In this document: piece after piece, positions 42,935-50,864 of the stretch
Layout: every line of letters begins with the position of its first letter
Numbering within the stretch: the stretch's first letter is position 1
Source: Mesorhizobium sp.
Lineage (GTDB): Bacteria; Pseudomonadota; Alphaproteobacteria; Rhizobiales; Rhizobiaceae
Reading direction: 5' to 3'
Length of the DNA stretch: 60,145 nucleotides
Assembly: GCA_004020545.1 (NCBI GenBank)
Contig: SAQE01000037.1
Coordinates: 1-60,145 of the forward strand
Made by a program: the position numbers and the translations under genes
Notes under the pieces: generated by a model
Databases searched by the model: none
Told to the model about the DNA's origin: nothing
What the model saw: only the letters and a program-made list of their open reading frames with translations

Positions 42935-44083
42935 ATGGCCCTGACCAATCGAGACATCGTCGAGCTGACGGCATGGCGGCGCAAGCTGCACCGGCAGCCG
43001 GAGATCTCGAACGAGGAAGAGAAGACGGCCAGGGAGGTCGTCGACTTCCTCGCCGATACGGGGCCGGACAAGGTGCTGACCGGATTGGGCGGCCATGGCG
43101 TGGCGGCGGTCTATGACAGCGGTCAAGCGGGGCCGACGGTGCTGTTCCGCTCGGAGCTCGACGCGCTGCCGATCCACGAGCTTTCGGGAGTCGCGCATGC
43201 CTCGCAGGTGCCCGGCAAGTCGCATATGTGCGGCCATGATGGACACACCGCGATCCTCGCCGCGCTCGGCCGCCAGCTTGGGCGCCAGAGGCCGGCACGA
43301 GGCCGCGTCGTTTTGATGTTCCAGCCGGCGGAGGAAACCGGCAATGGCGCGGCCGGCGTCGTCGCCGATCCGCGCTTCGGCGAAATCGCGCCGGATTTCG
43401 CCTTCTCGCTGCACAATCTGCCGGGCGTGCCATTCGGCGAGGTGCGCCTCAAAACCGGCGTGGTGAACTGCGCCTCGCGCGGCATGCGCATCATGCTCGA
43501 AGGCAAGACCGCACATTCCTCCATGCCCGAGACCGGCAGCTCGCCGATGCTGGCGGTGAGCCAGTTGATGCCGCAGTTGCCGGCGCTCGGGCGCGGCACC
43601 TTCGCCGACGACGATTTCGGCATGGTGACCGTCACCCATGCCTCGATGGGCGAAGCCGTGTTCGGCATCGCGCCCGGCTACGCCGAGGTGTGGGCCACCT
43701 TGCGCACAAGGCGCGACGAGCGCATGGCGGAACTGGTCGCCGCCGCCGAGGCGCTGGCCACGAAGGTCGCGGCCGAGCATCGCCTTGCCGTGCGCTTCGA
43801 CTATCAAGAAATCTTCGTCGCCAGCGTCAACGCGCCGGATGCGGTGGAGCATCTCAACCGCGCGCTGGACGAGGAAGGTGTTTCGCGCGGCGAGGAAGCC
43901 CTGCCGATGCGCGCCTCGGAGGATTTCGGCATCTTCGGCCATAATGCCAAATCGGCGATGTTCTTCCTCGGCGCGGGCGAACGCCACCCTGCCCTGCACA
44001 ATCCCGACTACGACTTTCCGGACGACCTGATCCCGATCGGCTCGAAAATCTTCATGCGTACGGCGCGCAATCTGCTCGGGTGA
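42935..44083 (+). CDS. M20-family amidohydrolase (hippurate/IAA-amino acid hydrolase type)
   Basis: A 382-residue product. The start MALTNRDIVEL has GGAG eight bases upstream; an ATG at 42902 would add 11 residues. Metal ligands of the two-metal M20D site are seen in HMCGHDGHTA, in QPAEETGNGA and in a late His (GERHPALHN). A lid/dimerisation domain (about 180-290) sits between. These enzymes cut N-acyl amino acids. The context gives no substrate. Confidence 0.88.
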   Translation: MALTNRDIVELTAWRRKLHRQPEISNEEEKTAREVVDFLADTGPDKVLTGLGGHGVAAVYDSGQAGPTVLFRSELDALPIHELSGVAHASQVPGKSHMCGHDGHTAILAALGRQLGRQRPARGRVVLMFQPAEETGNGAAGVVADPRFGEIAPDFAFSLHNLPGVPFGEVRLKTGVVNCASRGMRIMLEGKTAHSSMPETGSSPMLAVSQLMPQLPALGRGTFADDDFGMVTVTHASMGEAVFGIAPGYAEVWATLRTRRDERMAELVAAAEALATKVAAEHRLAVRFDYQEIFVASVNAPDAVEHLNRALDEEGVSRGEEALPMRASEDFGIFGHNAKSAMFFLGAGERHPALHNPDYDFPDDLIPIGSKIFMRTARNLLG

Positions 44084-44414
44084 GCGGCTTGAAGGAATGG
44101 CGCGCCAAAATGCGCCCTCGGCTCGCAGTGGACGGCCCCAGCCCGGGAGGCATTATGGAACGAAAAGCCCGCCAGCCGGAGCCAGCGGGCAATCGCCCCT
44201 ACCCCAAGAAACAGGCGCCCTTATCAGGCGTCGGCTGGATGGCCCGCCAATGGTTCCCACACCATGAAGATTACGCCTATCGGGGGACAAGCGCTGTAGC
44301 TCAGCCGCAACAGCACAGGGGATTTGCAAGCTCCGCGTCGCGATCCAATGCGTCACGCGCTGCCCTCTCTGGCGCAGATATTGTTATGCCGGCTCACCGC
44401 TTGTATGAGCGGGG
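44084..44414. other. Intergenic region with tRNA-like sequence
   Basis: No protein gene is supported in these 330 bases. A segment at about 44290-44362 resembles a degraded tRNA. Confidence 0.45.
44290..44362 (+). other. tRNA-like remnant (not a functional tRNA)
   Basis: TGTAGCTCAGC is a good D-arm start. GGGGA-TTTGCAA-GCTCC gives an anticodon-like arm with four of five pairs and the loop of alanine tRNA (TGC). A GCGATCC-like T region follows, and AGCGCTG can pair with a CACGCGCT end only with a bulge. The GG of the D loop, the TTC of the T loop and a clean acceptor are missing. Confidence 0.3.
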
Positions 44415-44756
44415 ATGACCTCGATCTCCCGTCTCGCCGCGCTCGCCCTGCTTGCGGCCATCACGTTCGCCACGCTCTCGCCTATCCAAATGCGGCCGCA
44501 TCTGAGTGACGCGAATGTGGAACGCGCCCTGGCCTATGCCCTGTTCGGCGTTGCCCTGGCCCTCGGATTCCGCGCGCGCCTGGTGCAAGCAATGCTGTTT
44601 GTCTGCGCCGTGGCCGGCGTGTTGGAACTGCTCCAGGTGATCGATCCCGGCCGGCATGCTCGACTGCAAGACGCGCTTCTCAAAGCAGCTGCCGGCCTCA
44701 TAGGGATTGCCATGGGACGTATCATTCTTGCGGCCGCGGCCAGAGCCGCTCGGTGA
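44415..44756 (+). CDS. VanZ-like small membrane protein
   Basis: A 113-residue product with four helices (about 5-22, 37-53, 58-75 and 88-108). The first helix is followed by LSPIQMRPHLSDANVERALA, and the pair VLELLQVIDPGRHARLQDAL matches the VanZ pattern ELLQ...R..D. A GCGGGG lies before the ATG. The role of VanZ-like proteins in Gram-negative bacteria is unknown. Confidence 0.7.
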   Translation: MTSISRLAALALLAAITFATLSPIQMRPHLSDANVERALAYALFGVALALGFRARLVQAMLFVCAVAGVLELLQVIDPGRHARLQDALLKAAAGLIGIAMGRIILAAAARAAR

Positions 44757-45065
44757 CGGTGCGAAAATGTGATGCCCGCGTCCGCCGCCAGGCAAGCAGC
44801 GCCAATTCAGGGCCTCAGCATCTTCACTGCTCCGAGGCCGCACCGGCCGCGATCCTACCGGACGCAGGATCGGCCTCCCCCAAGGCGTGGAGGCCGACCG
44901 GCGGTTCGGCCTCGGCGGGTCGATCTACCTCAGCCGCAGGTTTTGAGAGGCGCATCGCGCGGCAGCTCCTGGCCGAGAACCAGCATTCGCTGCCTCAGGT
45001 GGCTGTCTCCTTGCCGGATGAGGAGTTCTGTGTTTTCTCCGGCATACTTTAGGAGAGGCTTGAGA

Positions 45066-45419
45066 ATGAGATTCGCAATGGTCGTCGCGTTCGCCGCGGC
45101 GTTGGCTGGATGCGTGACCTCTCCGGTCGACTACGAAGCGAAGCTTTCGCAGCAGGACCCGAAATGGGCCTCGCCGGAATGCCAACAAGCCCGCATGGCG
45201 GCTTCGGACTACGCCGCCCGCGAAAAAGAGCATCCCGGCTGGGGCTTCGGCGTCCTGCTCGGGCCCTACAGCATGGGGCTCGTGGCGGCCGTCAAGGAGC
45301 ATGAGCAGCAGCAACGAAAGTTGTTCGCACGCAATGTGCACCTGCAGTGCTCGAGCCTGCCGCTGCCAAAGGAGCTGGAGGGTGCCCCCGAGGCTGTCAA
45401 GCCGACAAAATATCCATAG
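45066..45419 (+). CDS. Putative lipoprotein, 117 aa
   Basis: The start MRFAMVVAFAAALAGC carries a lipobox ALAGC, so Cys16 would be lipidated and residues 1-15 removed. The mature part is polar, with DYEAKLSQQDPKW and two further cysteines (about 39 and 96). One hydrophobic stretch (GFGVLLGPYSMGLVAAV) may touch the membrane. GGAGAGG precedes the ATG. No family is recognised. Confidence 0.7.
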   Translation: MRFAMVVAFAAALAGCVTSPVDYEAKLSQQDPKWASPECQQARMAASDYAAREKEHPGWGFGVLLGPYSMGLVAAVKEHEQQQRKLFARNVHLQCSSLPLPKELEGAPEAVKPTKYP

Positions 45420-45733
45420 GCATCACGACCCGTCCTCCCGGGGCAAGAGGCGCAAGCAACCTTGCCGCTCAGCCTCCCGCCGCGCGCCTTCAGGCCGATC
45501 TTGGCACCTGCGGGAGCGCCTCGTATGCGGTGCCCGCAAATGCTCGCTTTTTCCTGGCTCGCACTGATGCGGCGGACCCGGCGACGTTGGCCAACAACGT
45601 GAAGACGTTGCAGCTCGACCGCCCGGCGCCTGCGTGTAGGCGATTTCCGTGTGGTGAAACGGAGACCGAGATTGTCGTCACGAAGATAGGGCCGCGTGGC
45701 TCTATCTACGACTGACGCGGAAAGGCTGGACAC
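45420..45733. other. Stretch without a convincing gene
   Basis: A rightward frame ending at 45715 (… KIGPRGSIYD) has some coding-like character in its last 60 codons but no start with a ribosome-binding site. It may be a gene remnant. Nothing else is seen. Confidence 0.35.
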
Positions 45734-45958
45734 ATGGCTAAAAGCAGTACGATGACCTTCCTTACGACGCCGGGCGGCGAGGAACTTGCGATTATTCCGC
45801 GCCGCGAATTCGAGGCCTTGAAAGAGGCTGCGGAAGGTGCCGAGCATGCACGCGATCTCGCCGATTATCGTGCCGGCCGCATTCCTGGTCTCACTCCCGA
45901 CGAAGCGCGCGCCCTGGTCGATGCGGTCTCTCCGCTCGCCTTCTGGCGCGGCTATTGA
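45734..45958 (+). CDS. Antitoxin-like N-terminal fragment, 74 aa
   Basis: The product begins MAKSSTMTFLTTPGGEELAI and contains IPRREFEALKEAAE, a pattern I associate with rhizobial antitoxin-type proteins that carry this N-terminal part fused to a Cro/C1 helix-turn-helix. Here the frame ends right after LAFWRGY, where the DNA-binding domain would be expected to begin. No toxin gene is next to it. It may be a truncated, orphan antitoxin or a stand-alone small protein. Confidence 0.55.
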   Translation: MAKSSTMTFLTTPGGEELAIIPRREFEALKEAAEGAEHARDLADYRAGRIPGLTPDEARALVDAVSPLAFWRGY

Positions 45959-46341
45959 TGTTGCGCCGTTATTGACTGATCAGCCGCAAGAATTTCCGCG
46001 GTCATGCAAAAATAAAACTGGCGGCAGTCTTGTTTAACCGGCAATTCCGGCCTAGATATTAAATTCGTTGATTTGGCCGATTTGGCTTGAGCGGTGTCAG
46101 AGACCCGCCATTTTACTCCGAATTCTCGATGTGCGTGTTGCCTGGCCGGCACACCCGCTCGCGCGTCTCGACCCCAGAACAAACTCCTGCTGACCACGGA
46201 TGTACTGGCAGCAGGCCTGTTGCTCTGACTGTCGGGGCGGTACCGCTTTCCGGCCAAGCGAACGTGGCTCGAGGCCGATCGATCCGGGTCGAGCGAACCG
46301 GCCACCTCGAAGGCGCGATCGAATAGGGAGGAGCAAACAAC
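45959..46341. other. Stretch without a gene
   Basis: Frames are open on both strands but show neither coding character nor a ribosome-binding site. I see no RNA gene or terminator. Confidence 0.45.
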
Positions 46342-46659
46342 ATGATATCGATACGTTCTGAGAGGCCTGACAGCCGTCTGACCCGCCGCGAGAGCGCAAC
46401 CCATCGCTATTCCTTGGGGCAGAGCGTAAGGCTGAAGCGAAGCTTCAACACGGTTCAGGAATCCCGCGAAATCTATCAGATCACCGCGAGGCTGCCGCCT
46501 CGGGGAGATTCCCTTCAGTATCGCATCCGAAGCGAGGCCGAGCGTCACGAGCGCATGGCGACAGAAGACAGCCTCGAACCCGTGCACGTTTCGCGCAACG
46601 ATGAAGGTGCAGCTCTTCTCGAAAGGACATTCGGCGATGGCCAAGGGACAAAAGCGTAG
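46342..46659 (+). CDS. Conserved small rhizobial protein, 105 aa
   Basis: GGGAGGAG lies eight bases before the ATG. The product is basic at the front (SVRLKRSF) and then carries EIYQITARLPPRGDSLQYRI, RSEAERHERMATEDSLEPV. This reads like a small SH3-like or regulatory protein seen widely in rhizobia without an assigned role. Its 3' end overlaps the next tiny gene by 23 bases, so the two are probably translated together. Confidence 0.65.
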   Translation: MISIRSERPDSRLTRRESATHRYSLGQSVRLKRSFNTVQESREIYQITARLPPRGDSLQYRIRSEAERHERMATEDSLEPVHVSRNDEGAALLERTFGDGQGTKA

Positions 46660-46780
46660 CAATCGCGAGATCCGAAAACCGAAACAGGCCAAGGCAGCCC
46701 CGAAGGCCGACAACCCGTTCGGCAATCCGATCAAGCTTGGGGCGAACACCAACGGCCCGCGCGGCAAAAGCCAGAACTGA
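46637..46780 (+). CDS. Tiny basic protein, 47 aa
   Basis: The start reads MAKGQKRSNREIRKPKQAKA and the end IKLGANTNGPRGKSQN. It is strongly basic and without hydrophobic residues, so probably disordered. Small proteins opening MAKGQ-RSNRE recur in rhizobial genomes. A GGACATTCGGCG precedes the ATG inside the end of the upstream gene. It is nine bases before the next gene, giving a chain of linked small genes. Confidence 0.65.
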   Translation: MAKGQKRSNREIRKPKQAKAAPKADNPFGNPIKLGANTNGPRGKSQN

Positions 46781-46789
46781 CGGGCAACG

Positions 46790-47338
46790 GTGAAGATCGT
46801 GGTCGAGTTCTACCGCACCCGCGCGCAGGACGATGCGCATGCGGTTGTCGCACGGGAGGTGCGCGAAGCAGCCGATCTCGATGAGGCGATTTGCATCGCG
46901 CGAGCCCTTTCGCAGACGCTCGACATGCCGCAGCTTCCCGATGCGATGTCGATAGCCGATATCTGCGGGGGCAGGGTTTATTCCGTCCAGCTCGGCGCGA
47001 ACGACAACCCCAAGAAAGATGCCGCCATGAATGGCTATGCCGACGGCCTTGAAGTTGAATCGACTGCGGCTGTCTTTTGCGAAAACGAAGGCGAAGCATC
47101 CGGGCGGGACTCCACGGATCACCTGTATGGCCGTCGGGTCGAGCAGGATGGCTCCTGGAGCATCTATCATGTCTTCACCGGCGTTCCGGCGGTGATCCTG
47201 GGCCGTCGCATGACCGGCATGAGCCGGCCGATTGCAAGGCGCTGTATGTTGTCCCTCAATCGTCGCAACGAAGGGCCGCGCTCGAGCGCGGGCTGCCGGG
47301 CCGTCGCCTGGCCGGTCGCGGGAGCCGATGGAGAGTGA
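46790..47338 (+). CDS. Hypothetical protein of two small modules in one frame
   Basis: A 182-residue frame. Residues 1-80 (MKIVVEFYRTRAQDDAHAVV to VYSVQLGANDNPKK) read as one small rhizobial protein. Residues 110-165 (LYGRRVEQDGSWSIYHVFTG, TGMSRPIARRCMLSLNRRN) match another small family that I recall as separate proteins. The joining stretch and the last 20 residues have no clear character. It may be a true fusion, or the second module may once have had its own start. Function unknown. Confidence 0.5.
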   Translation: MKIVVEFYRTRAQDDAHAVVAREVREAADLDEAICIARALSQTLDMPQLPDAMSIADICGGRVYSVQLGANDNPKKDAAMNGYADGLEVESTAAVFCENEGEASGRDSTDHLYGRRVEQDGSWSIYHVFTGVPAVILGRRMTGMSRPIARRCMLSLNRRNEGPRSSAGCRAVAWPVAGADGE

Positions 47339-47340
47339 CC

Positions 47341-47610
47341 ATGCCGCTCGAATTTCCCAATCCAAGCCGAAGTTTCGACGAAGCGCGCAATGCGGTCCGT
47401 TTCATCGGTCACGACGGCATGTTTGAAGTGCCATTCCTCATCGAGGCCGATGCATTGACCGCAACCGGCCGCAAGGGGTTGGAAACGGCGGAAGCCGCAT
47501 GCCTGGCGGCCTTCGACGCGGCACGGCATTCCATCCACGCCAGTGCACGCAAACTCTACTCGGGTGGGAAGCGGACCATCTACACCATAACGGCCGCCGA
47601 TATGCGCTGA
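47341..47610 (+). CDS. DUF1488-family protein
   Basis: An 89-residue product with the DUF1488 layout: MPLEFPNPSRSFDEARNAVR, then FIGHDGMFEVPFLIEADAL, then an Ala-rich helix with AFDAARHSIHASARKLYS, and a closing strand YTITAADMR. The family is small and uncharacterised. GGAGAG lies five bases before the ATG, overlapping the end of the previous gene. It belongs to the run of tiny rightward genes. Confidence 0.75.
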   Translation: MPLEFPNPSRSFDEARNAVRFIGHDGMFEVPFLIEADALTATGRKGLETAEAACLAAFDAARHSIHASARKLYSGGKRTIYTITAADMR

Positions 47611-47756
47611 CTGGACTTACGCATGTGCGACATGAGCAGTGAACGGGGCGGATGCCCCGTCCACCCGGTCGCATCTATTGGAAATATGGGGTCTGGGTGG
47701 GCCAGTCCCGGATAACAGCCGTAGCCCCCAGGGCTGCCGGCAGCTCAGGAGATGAA

Positions 47757-48029
47757 TTGCGAGTTGACGTGCGGAACAATGACGTCGATCAGGCCCTGCG
47801 GGCGCTGAAAAGGAAACTGCAGCGTGAGGGTCTGCTTCGGGAACTGAAGCGGCGCCGGGCATACGAGAAACCCTCGGAACGACGTATCCGGGAAAGGGGC
47901 GATGCCATCCGAAGGGCGCGTAAGCTCGCCCGCAAGCAGGCGCAACGTGAAGGGCTGCTTCCTGCTCCGAAGAAAAAGCTCCCGCCTGTCGCCCGTCATG
48001 AAAGGAACGGTCCTGCCCGATCGGGCTGA
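47757..48029 (+). CDS. rpsU: Ribosomal protein bS21, TTG start
   Basis: A 90-residue product beginning [20 protein letters not shown] (Met in the protein). It carries the bS21 core and basic tail ([45 protein letters not shown]). The start is taken as TTG because AGGAG lies five bases before it and bS21 proteins begin at this point. An ATG three bases after AGGAG is out of frame. bS21 sits on the small ribosomal subunit near the anti-Shine-Dalgarno end; rhizobia often carry several copies. Confidence 0.85.
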   Translation: MRVDVRNNDVDQALRALKRKLQREGLLRELKRRRAYEKPSERRIRERGDAIRRARKLARKQAQREGLLPAPKKKLPPVARHERNGPARSG

Positions 48030-48242
48030 ATCGGTTTCCTGCCAATCTGTTGGGCGGCTCAGCCGAGTCTCGGTTTGAAATCCAAGCCGACCTCGTTGTG
48101 CGGAACGTTTATCTTCCCGAACGCCTTGGTCCGCTCGCTGGCCGCCCTATAATGGAACCATCGCCGGCAACGAACAAAAGGACGTCGGCGGCTGAGAGAC
48201 AGCGAACTGCGCTCCCGTCTGCACGAGGACCGGAAGCCAGCC

Positions 48243-48455
48243 ATGCCCAGACGATATCCTAAGCATCCTGAAAGCCTTCCCGTGATTGAGAGCGCGCAAC
48301 AGCGCGCCGAACGCGTGAAAGCGGAGAAGGGATTCCAGGCCCGATTCCTCATGAGGGAAGCCGGCATCACCGAAGCCCAAGCACTCGACCTTATCGAGCT
48401 GATCGGCAACGATACGAATTCGCTTCTTCGCGAGGCGCGGCTTTTGAAGAAGTAG
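48243..48455 (+). CDS. Hypothetical protein, 70 aa
   Basis: GGAAG precedes the ATG. The basic start MPRRYPKHPESLPV is followed by a helical domain FLMREAGITEAQALDLIELI and NDTNSLLREARLLKK. The second half resembles short rhizobial proteins that pair a TEAQA helix with a LIxLIG...SLLREAR helix. No signal or membrane segment. Function unknown. Confidence 0.6.
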   Translation: MPRRYPKHPESLPVIESAQQRAERVKAEKGFQARFLMREAGITEAQALDLIELIGNDTNSLLREARLLKK

Positions 48456-48735
48456 AACCGCGCCTATCCGAAAGGGAAAAAACGGCGCACAGTGAAATCT
48501 CACTGGTGCGGCGAGGACAGTCCGGCTTTGATCCCTTCCTGTTAGGTCGGGCTGTCCAGGGGGGGCCTACCTTGCAGGGACCGAGCCTGCCCGGCTTCGG
48601 CGCGTTAGCATCCATCTGCTTGGCGACCGCAGGCGCGATCTTCAGCGCCTTTTTGGTGGATAGCGACCATATGCGCGGTGGTTTCGAACTGAGGCACTAC
48701 AGACGAATCTAAAAACTCCCTGGAAAGCGCCGTCG

Positions 48736-48939
48736 CTAGTCCCCAACCTCCGTGGCCCGCTCCGTGCCGGTGGCGATCTTGCGGAAGTTTCGGCTTTCAA
48801 TGTCGACAATGGCTCCGCAGCCCATGCATTCCGCCTGCGTATGCGCGCGAAGCCAGCGGACGCTCTTGCGCGTCTCATAGGCGCACTCCGCGCAAACGAC
48901 GCCTATCTCGTCGTCTTCGAACGATCTGTCGGTCTCCAC
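48736..48939 (-). CDS. Small zinc-ribbon protein (family copy 3, divergent)
   Basis: A 67-residue product. The CxxC pairs CAEC at 16-19 and CMGC at 38-41 are 18 residues apart and Trp29 is ten residues after the second Cys, exactly as in the two proteins at 50-262 and 2676-2888. Other residues differ. It lies 12 bases after the gene at 48952-49290 on the same strand and is probably co-transcribed with it. Confidence 0.7.
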   Translation of the reverse strand: METDRSFEDDEIGVVCAECAYETRKSVRWLRAHTQAECMGCGAIVDIESRNFRKIATGTERATEVGD

Positions 48940-48951
48940 GGATTTGTTCGC

Positions 48952-49290
48952 TCAGATCAACCGGTGACGCGCTGCAGTCTCGCGGTCGCGCCGTCGCATT
49001 CCACTCGTGTCGTTGTCGATCCAGCGCCGCGCTTCGGTTCGCGGCGCAGTTCCGACGGCGCCGCCCTCGCTTTTCCATTGAGCGAGTGCGTTCTGATGCG
49101 AGTCCAAGCGTTTCACGTATGCACTCAGGATCGCGCGCAAATGCGTTTCCGATTCTTCATCGAAGCGTTCAGCAAGAAAGCGTGCGGCAGCCGTTCGACG
49201 GCGGCTGCCATGGATCAAAGCCGGGCGAACCTCGGCGAGAATTTTCTCGATCGCCGTCATCTGCTCGGTCGTCGGGTACGTGGAAGACAC
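48952..49290 (-). CDS. Hypothetical helical protein, 112 aa, GTG start
   Basis: The start is a GTG (VSSTYPTTEQM) because GGGAGG lies six bases upstream. The product is helical and charged (MTAIEKILAEVRPALIHGSR, AARFLAERFDEESETHLRAI). The end is Arg-rich and polar. No family is recognised. It heads a two-gene unit with the third zinc-ribbon protein. Confidence 0.6.
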   Translation of the reverse strand: MSSTYPTTEQMTAIEKILAEVRPALIHGSRRRTAAARFLAERFDEESETHLRAILSAYVKRLDSHQNALAQWKSEGGAVGTAPRTEARRWIDNDTSGMRRRDRETAARHRLI

Positions 49291-49542
49291 AGCGCCCTCC
49301 CTCTTGTTGGGGCTAGGACACTCTGGCCGCCCTCGGTCGGCATCGCCCGTTGCAGAAGCTGCCGATGAAGGAGGGTACGCCTGTTGCGAATGAATGGCGA
49401 TGGCCAATCGGGAAATAGTGGGCGGAGCGGGCAAGCTCCGGTCCCGATGAAGGAACCGCTCACAATTCCTGTCGGGCAGCCGGCATTCCGGACCGCTTCA
49501 GCATGCCAGGGATAGGGTGCCGGCGACCCCGCAGCCAAGCCG

Positions 49543-50082
49543 TCAACCTTCCTGCCACGCTGTCAGCAGCGGGCCCTCGCCGCCATAGACCGGGTCGTTC
49601 TCGGGGCGGCCGACCTTGGGGATGGTGCGCAGCGCCTCGGCGTGTTGTTCGGCGCGTGTGCACAGATCATAGGTGCCGAAGGGCGGATAGGCGCCGACAA
49701 CCAGGAGATCTGATGACGAGGACAGGCGCTGGTGGCCGGTGCCGGCCGGAAGGATCGCCACGTCGCCGGCCTTGACGGTGAGCACCTCGCCCCTGTCGCC
49801 GCCGAAGCGCACCTCGGCCGTGCCGCGCGCGATGCCCAGAACCTCATGGATACGCGAATGGTAATGGACATAAGCGAAGATGCCGTTGCGCCAGCCATCG
49901 CCCCAGCCATTCGTGCTGAACAGGTTCTCGAAGACGGACGCCGGATCGACGCCGTCCGGCAGCGTCACGGCGCCAGGGTAGACGAGCATCGGCCAGCGCG
50001 GATGGTTGGGCACCAGGCCGTCATCTTCGAAACGAAAGGTGAGCGGTTCCCGCTGCTCGACAAGACCGGTGAGCTTCGTCAT
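49543..50082 (-). CDS. YjlB-type cupin protein
   Basis: A 179-residue product. The start MTKLTGLVEQ is chosen with AAAGG upstream. The cupin core contains YVHYHSRIHEVLGIARGTAE (metal-binding H-x-H with Glu) and later ILPAGTGHQRL (His). The C-terminus GPLLTAWQ is typical of YjlB-like proteins. Enzymatic role unknown. Decayed efflux genes lie upstream on the same strand. Confidence 0.8.
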   Translation of the reverse strand: MTKLTGLVEQREPLTFRFEDDGLVPNHPRWPMLVYPGAVTLPDGVDPASVFENLFSTNGWGDGWRNGIFAYVHYHSRIHEVLGIARGTAEVRFGGDRGEVLTVKAGDVAILPAGTGHQRLSSSSDLLVVGAYPPFGTYDLCTRAEQHAEALRTIPKVGRPENDPVYGGEGPLLTAWQEG

Positions 50083-50216
50083 GCCGGTGACCTTTCCGCC
50101 ACTTTCGCCGCTCAAGGCAGCCGGCGCCTTCGGATGGCCCCTAAGGCATGGCGGCCTGGCCGGCTCGATTGCCGACCGGTCTCAACCAGCGGCGGCGCGC
50201 TTTGTTCCCGGGCTTG

Positions 50217-50357
50217 TCACACGCGCCAACGGCGAAGCAAGAGCGCGATGGCCAAAGCTGGAACTGCCGCCGCCGCGGCGGCGAGGAAGACGAACCGCAG
50301 CCCGGCCGACGCGGCGATCAGGCCGAGCGCCGGGCTGCCGAAGCCGAGCGCCACAGG
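50217..50357 (-). pseudogene. MFS transporter C-terminal remnant
   Basis: Read to the stop at 50219-50217, this piece gives GPVALGFGSPALGLIAASAG and LRFVFLAAAAAAVPALAIAL followed by LLRRWRV. That is the last two helices and the basic tail of a major-facilitator exporter. It has no start or front part and is fused out of frame to the pump fragment at 50358. Confidence 0.65.
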
Positions 50358-50545
50358 TCCTGCATCTCGCGCGCCGTCGCGCCCGGCCACGCCGTCGTGA
50401 CCGTCAGGGTCTTGATGGTGAAGTTGGGGTCCTCCGCCCGCCCGAGCATGACGAAGGCGTAGGCTCCGGCGGCCACCAGCAGCAGGATGAAGAACGGGGT
50501 GACGGCGCGTTCGCGAACGGCGATCGCGGAAAGATTGAGGTCCAT
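50358..50545 (-). pseudogene. RND efflux pump (AcrB-type), N-terminal remnant
   Basis: It begins MDLNLSAIAVRERAVTPFFI and continues LGRAEDPNFTIKTLTVTTAW, PGATAREMQDL, a clear match to the first 63 residues of RND permeases (normally about 1030 residues). The match stops at about 50358, where DNA from an MFS gene begins. The frame then runs out at 50318. The start lies three bases after the stop of the adaptor remnant. Confidence 0.8.
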
Positions 50546-50547
50546 AG

Positions 50548-50798
50548 TCAGCTGCTCCCGCTTTCGGACGCAGTCCTGACGCTAGCGCCCTCCTGCAGGA
50601 GATGAGCGCCGAGCGAAACAACCGGACCGCTGGAGTTCAATCCGGAGATCACGGCGGATTCGCCGGTCACACGAACAAGCTTGATGGGTTGAAAATGCAC
50701 GGTCGACGTGGCGTTGTCCAAGACCCAAACGCGATCGCCCCTGACCCCGCGATCAGGATCGCGCCCAGCGTAATAACCGGTCTCTTTTTCATGCCCAT
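50548..50798 (-). pseudogene. RND periplasmic adaptor with large internal deletion
   Basis: From the ATG at 50792 (or 50798) the frame gives a signal/anchor MKKRPVITLGAILIAGSGAI. At about 50729 the match jumps, in another frame, to the last 60 residues of an RND adaptor: VWVLDNATSTVHFQPIKLVR, VTGESAVISGLNSSGPVVSL, GAHLLQEGASVR. The roughly 280 residues between are gone. The 3' end and its spacing to the pump gene are intact. An operator-like site lies just upstream at 50813. Confidence 0.75.
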
Positions 50799-50812
50799 CG
50801 CCTCGCGTCAAA

Positions 50813-50834
50813 ATAGATTGCGTTCGTTCTCTAT
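50813..50834. promoter_or_regulatory. TetR operator-like site A
   Basis: ATAGATTGCG-TTCGTTCTCTAT, with palindromic ends ATAGA and TCTAT. It sits 15 bases before the start of the RND adaptor remnant. Sites B (51246-51267) and C (51372-51393) match it. Confidence 0.65.
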
Positions 50835-50864
50835 GCTGTGTCCCGCGTCGACCGGCAGCGGCAG

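Noticed and set aside
44080-44418. A rightward 112-codon frame after the amidohydrolase
   Set aside because: Low-complexity product with no ribosome-binding site; it covers the tRNA-like segment.
45266-45847. A leftward 193-codon frame over the lipoprotein end and antitoxin-like start
   Set aside because: It crosses two rightward genes with good ribosome-binding sites and has no domain.
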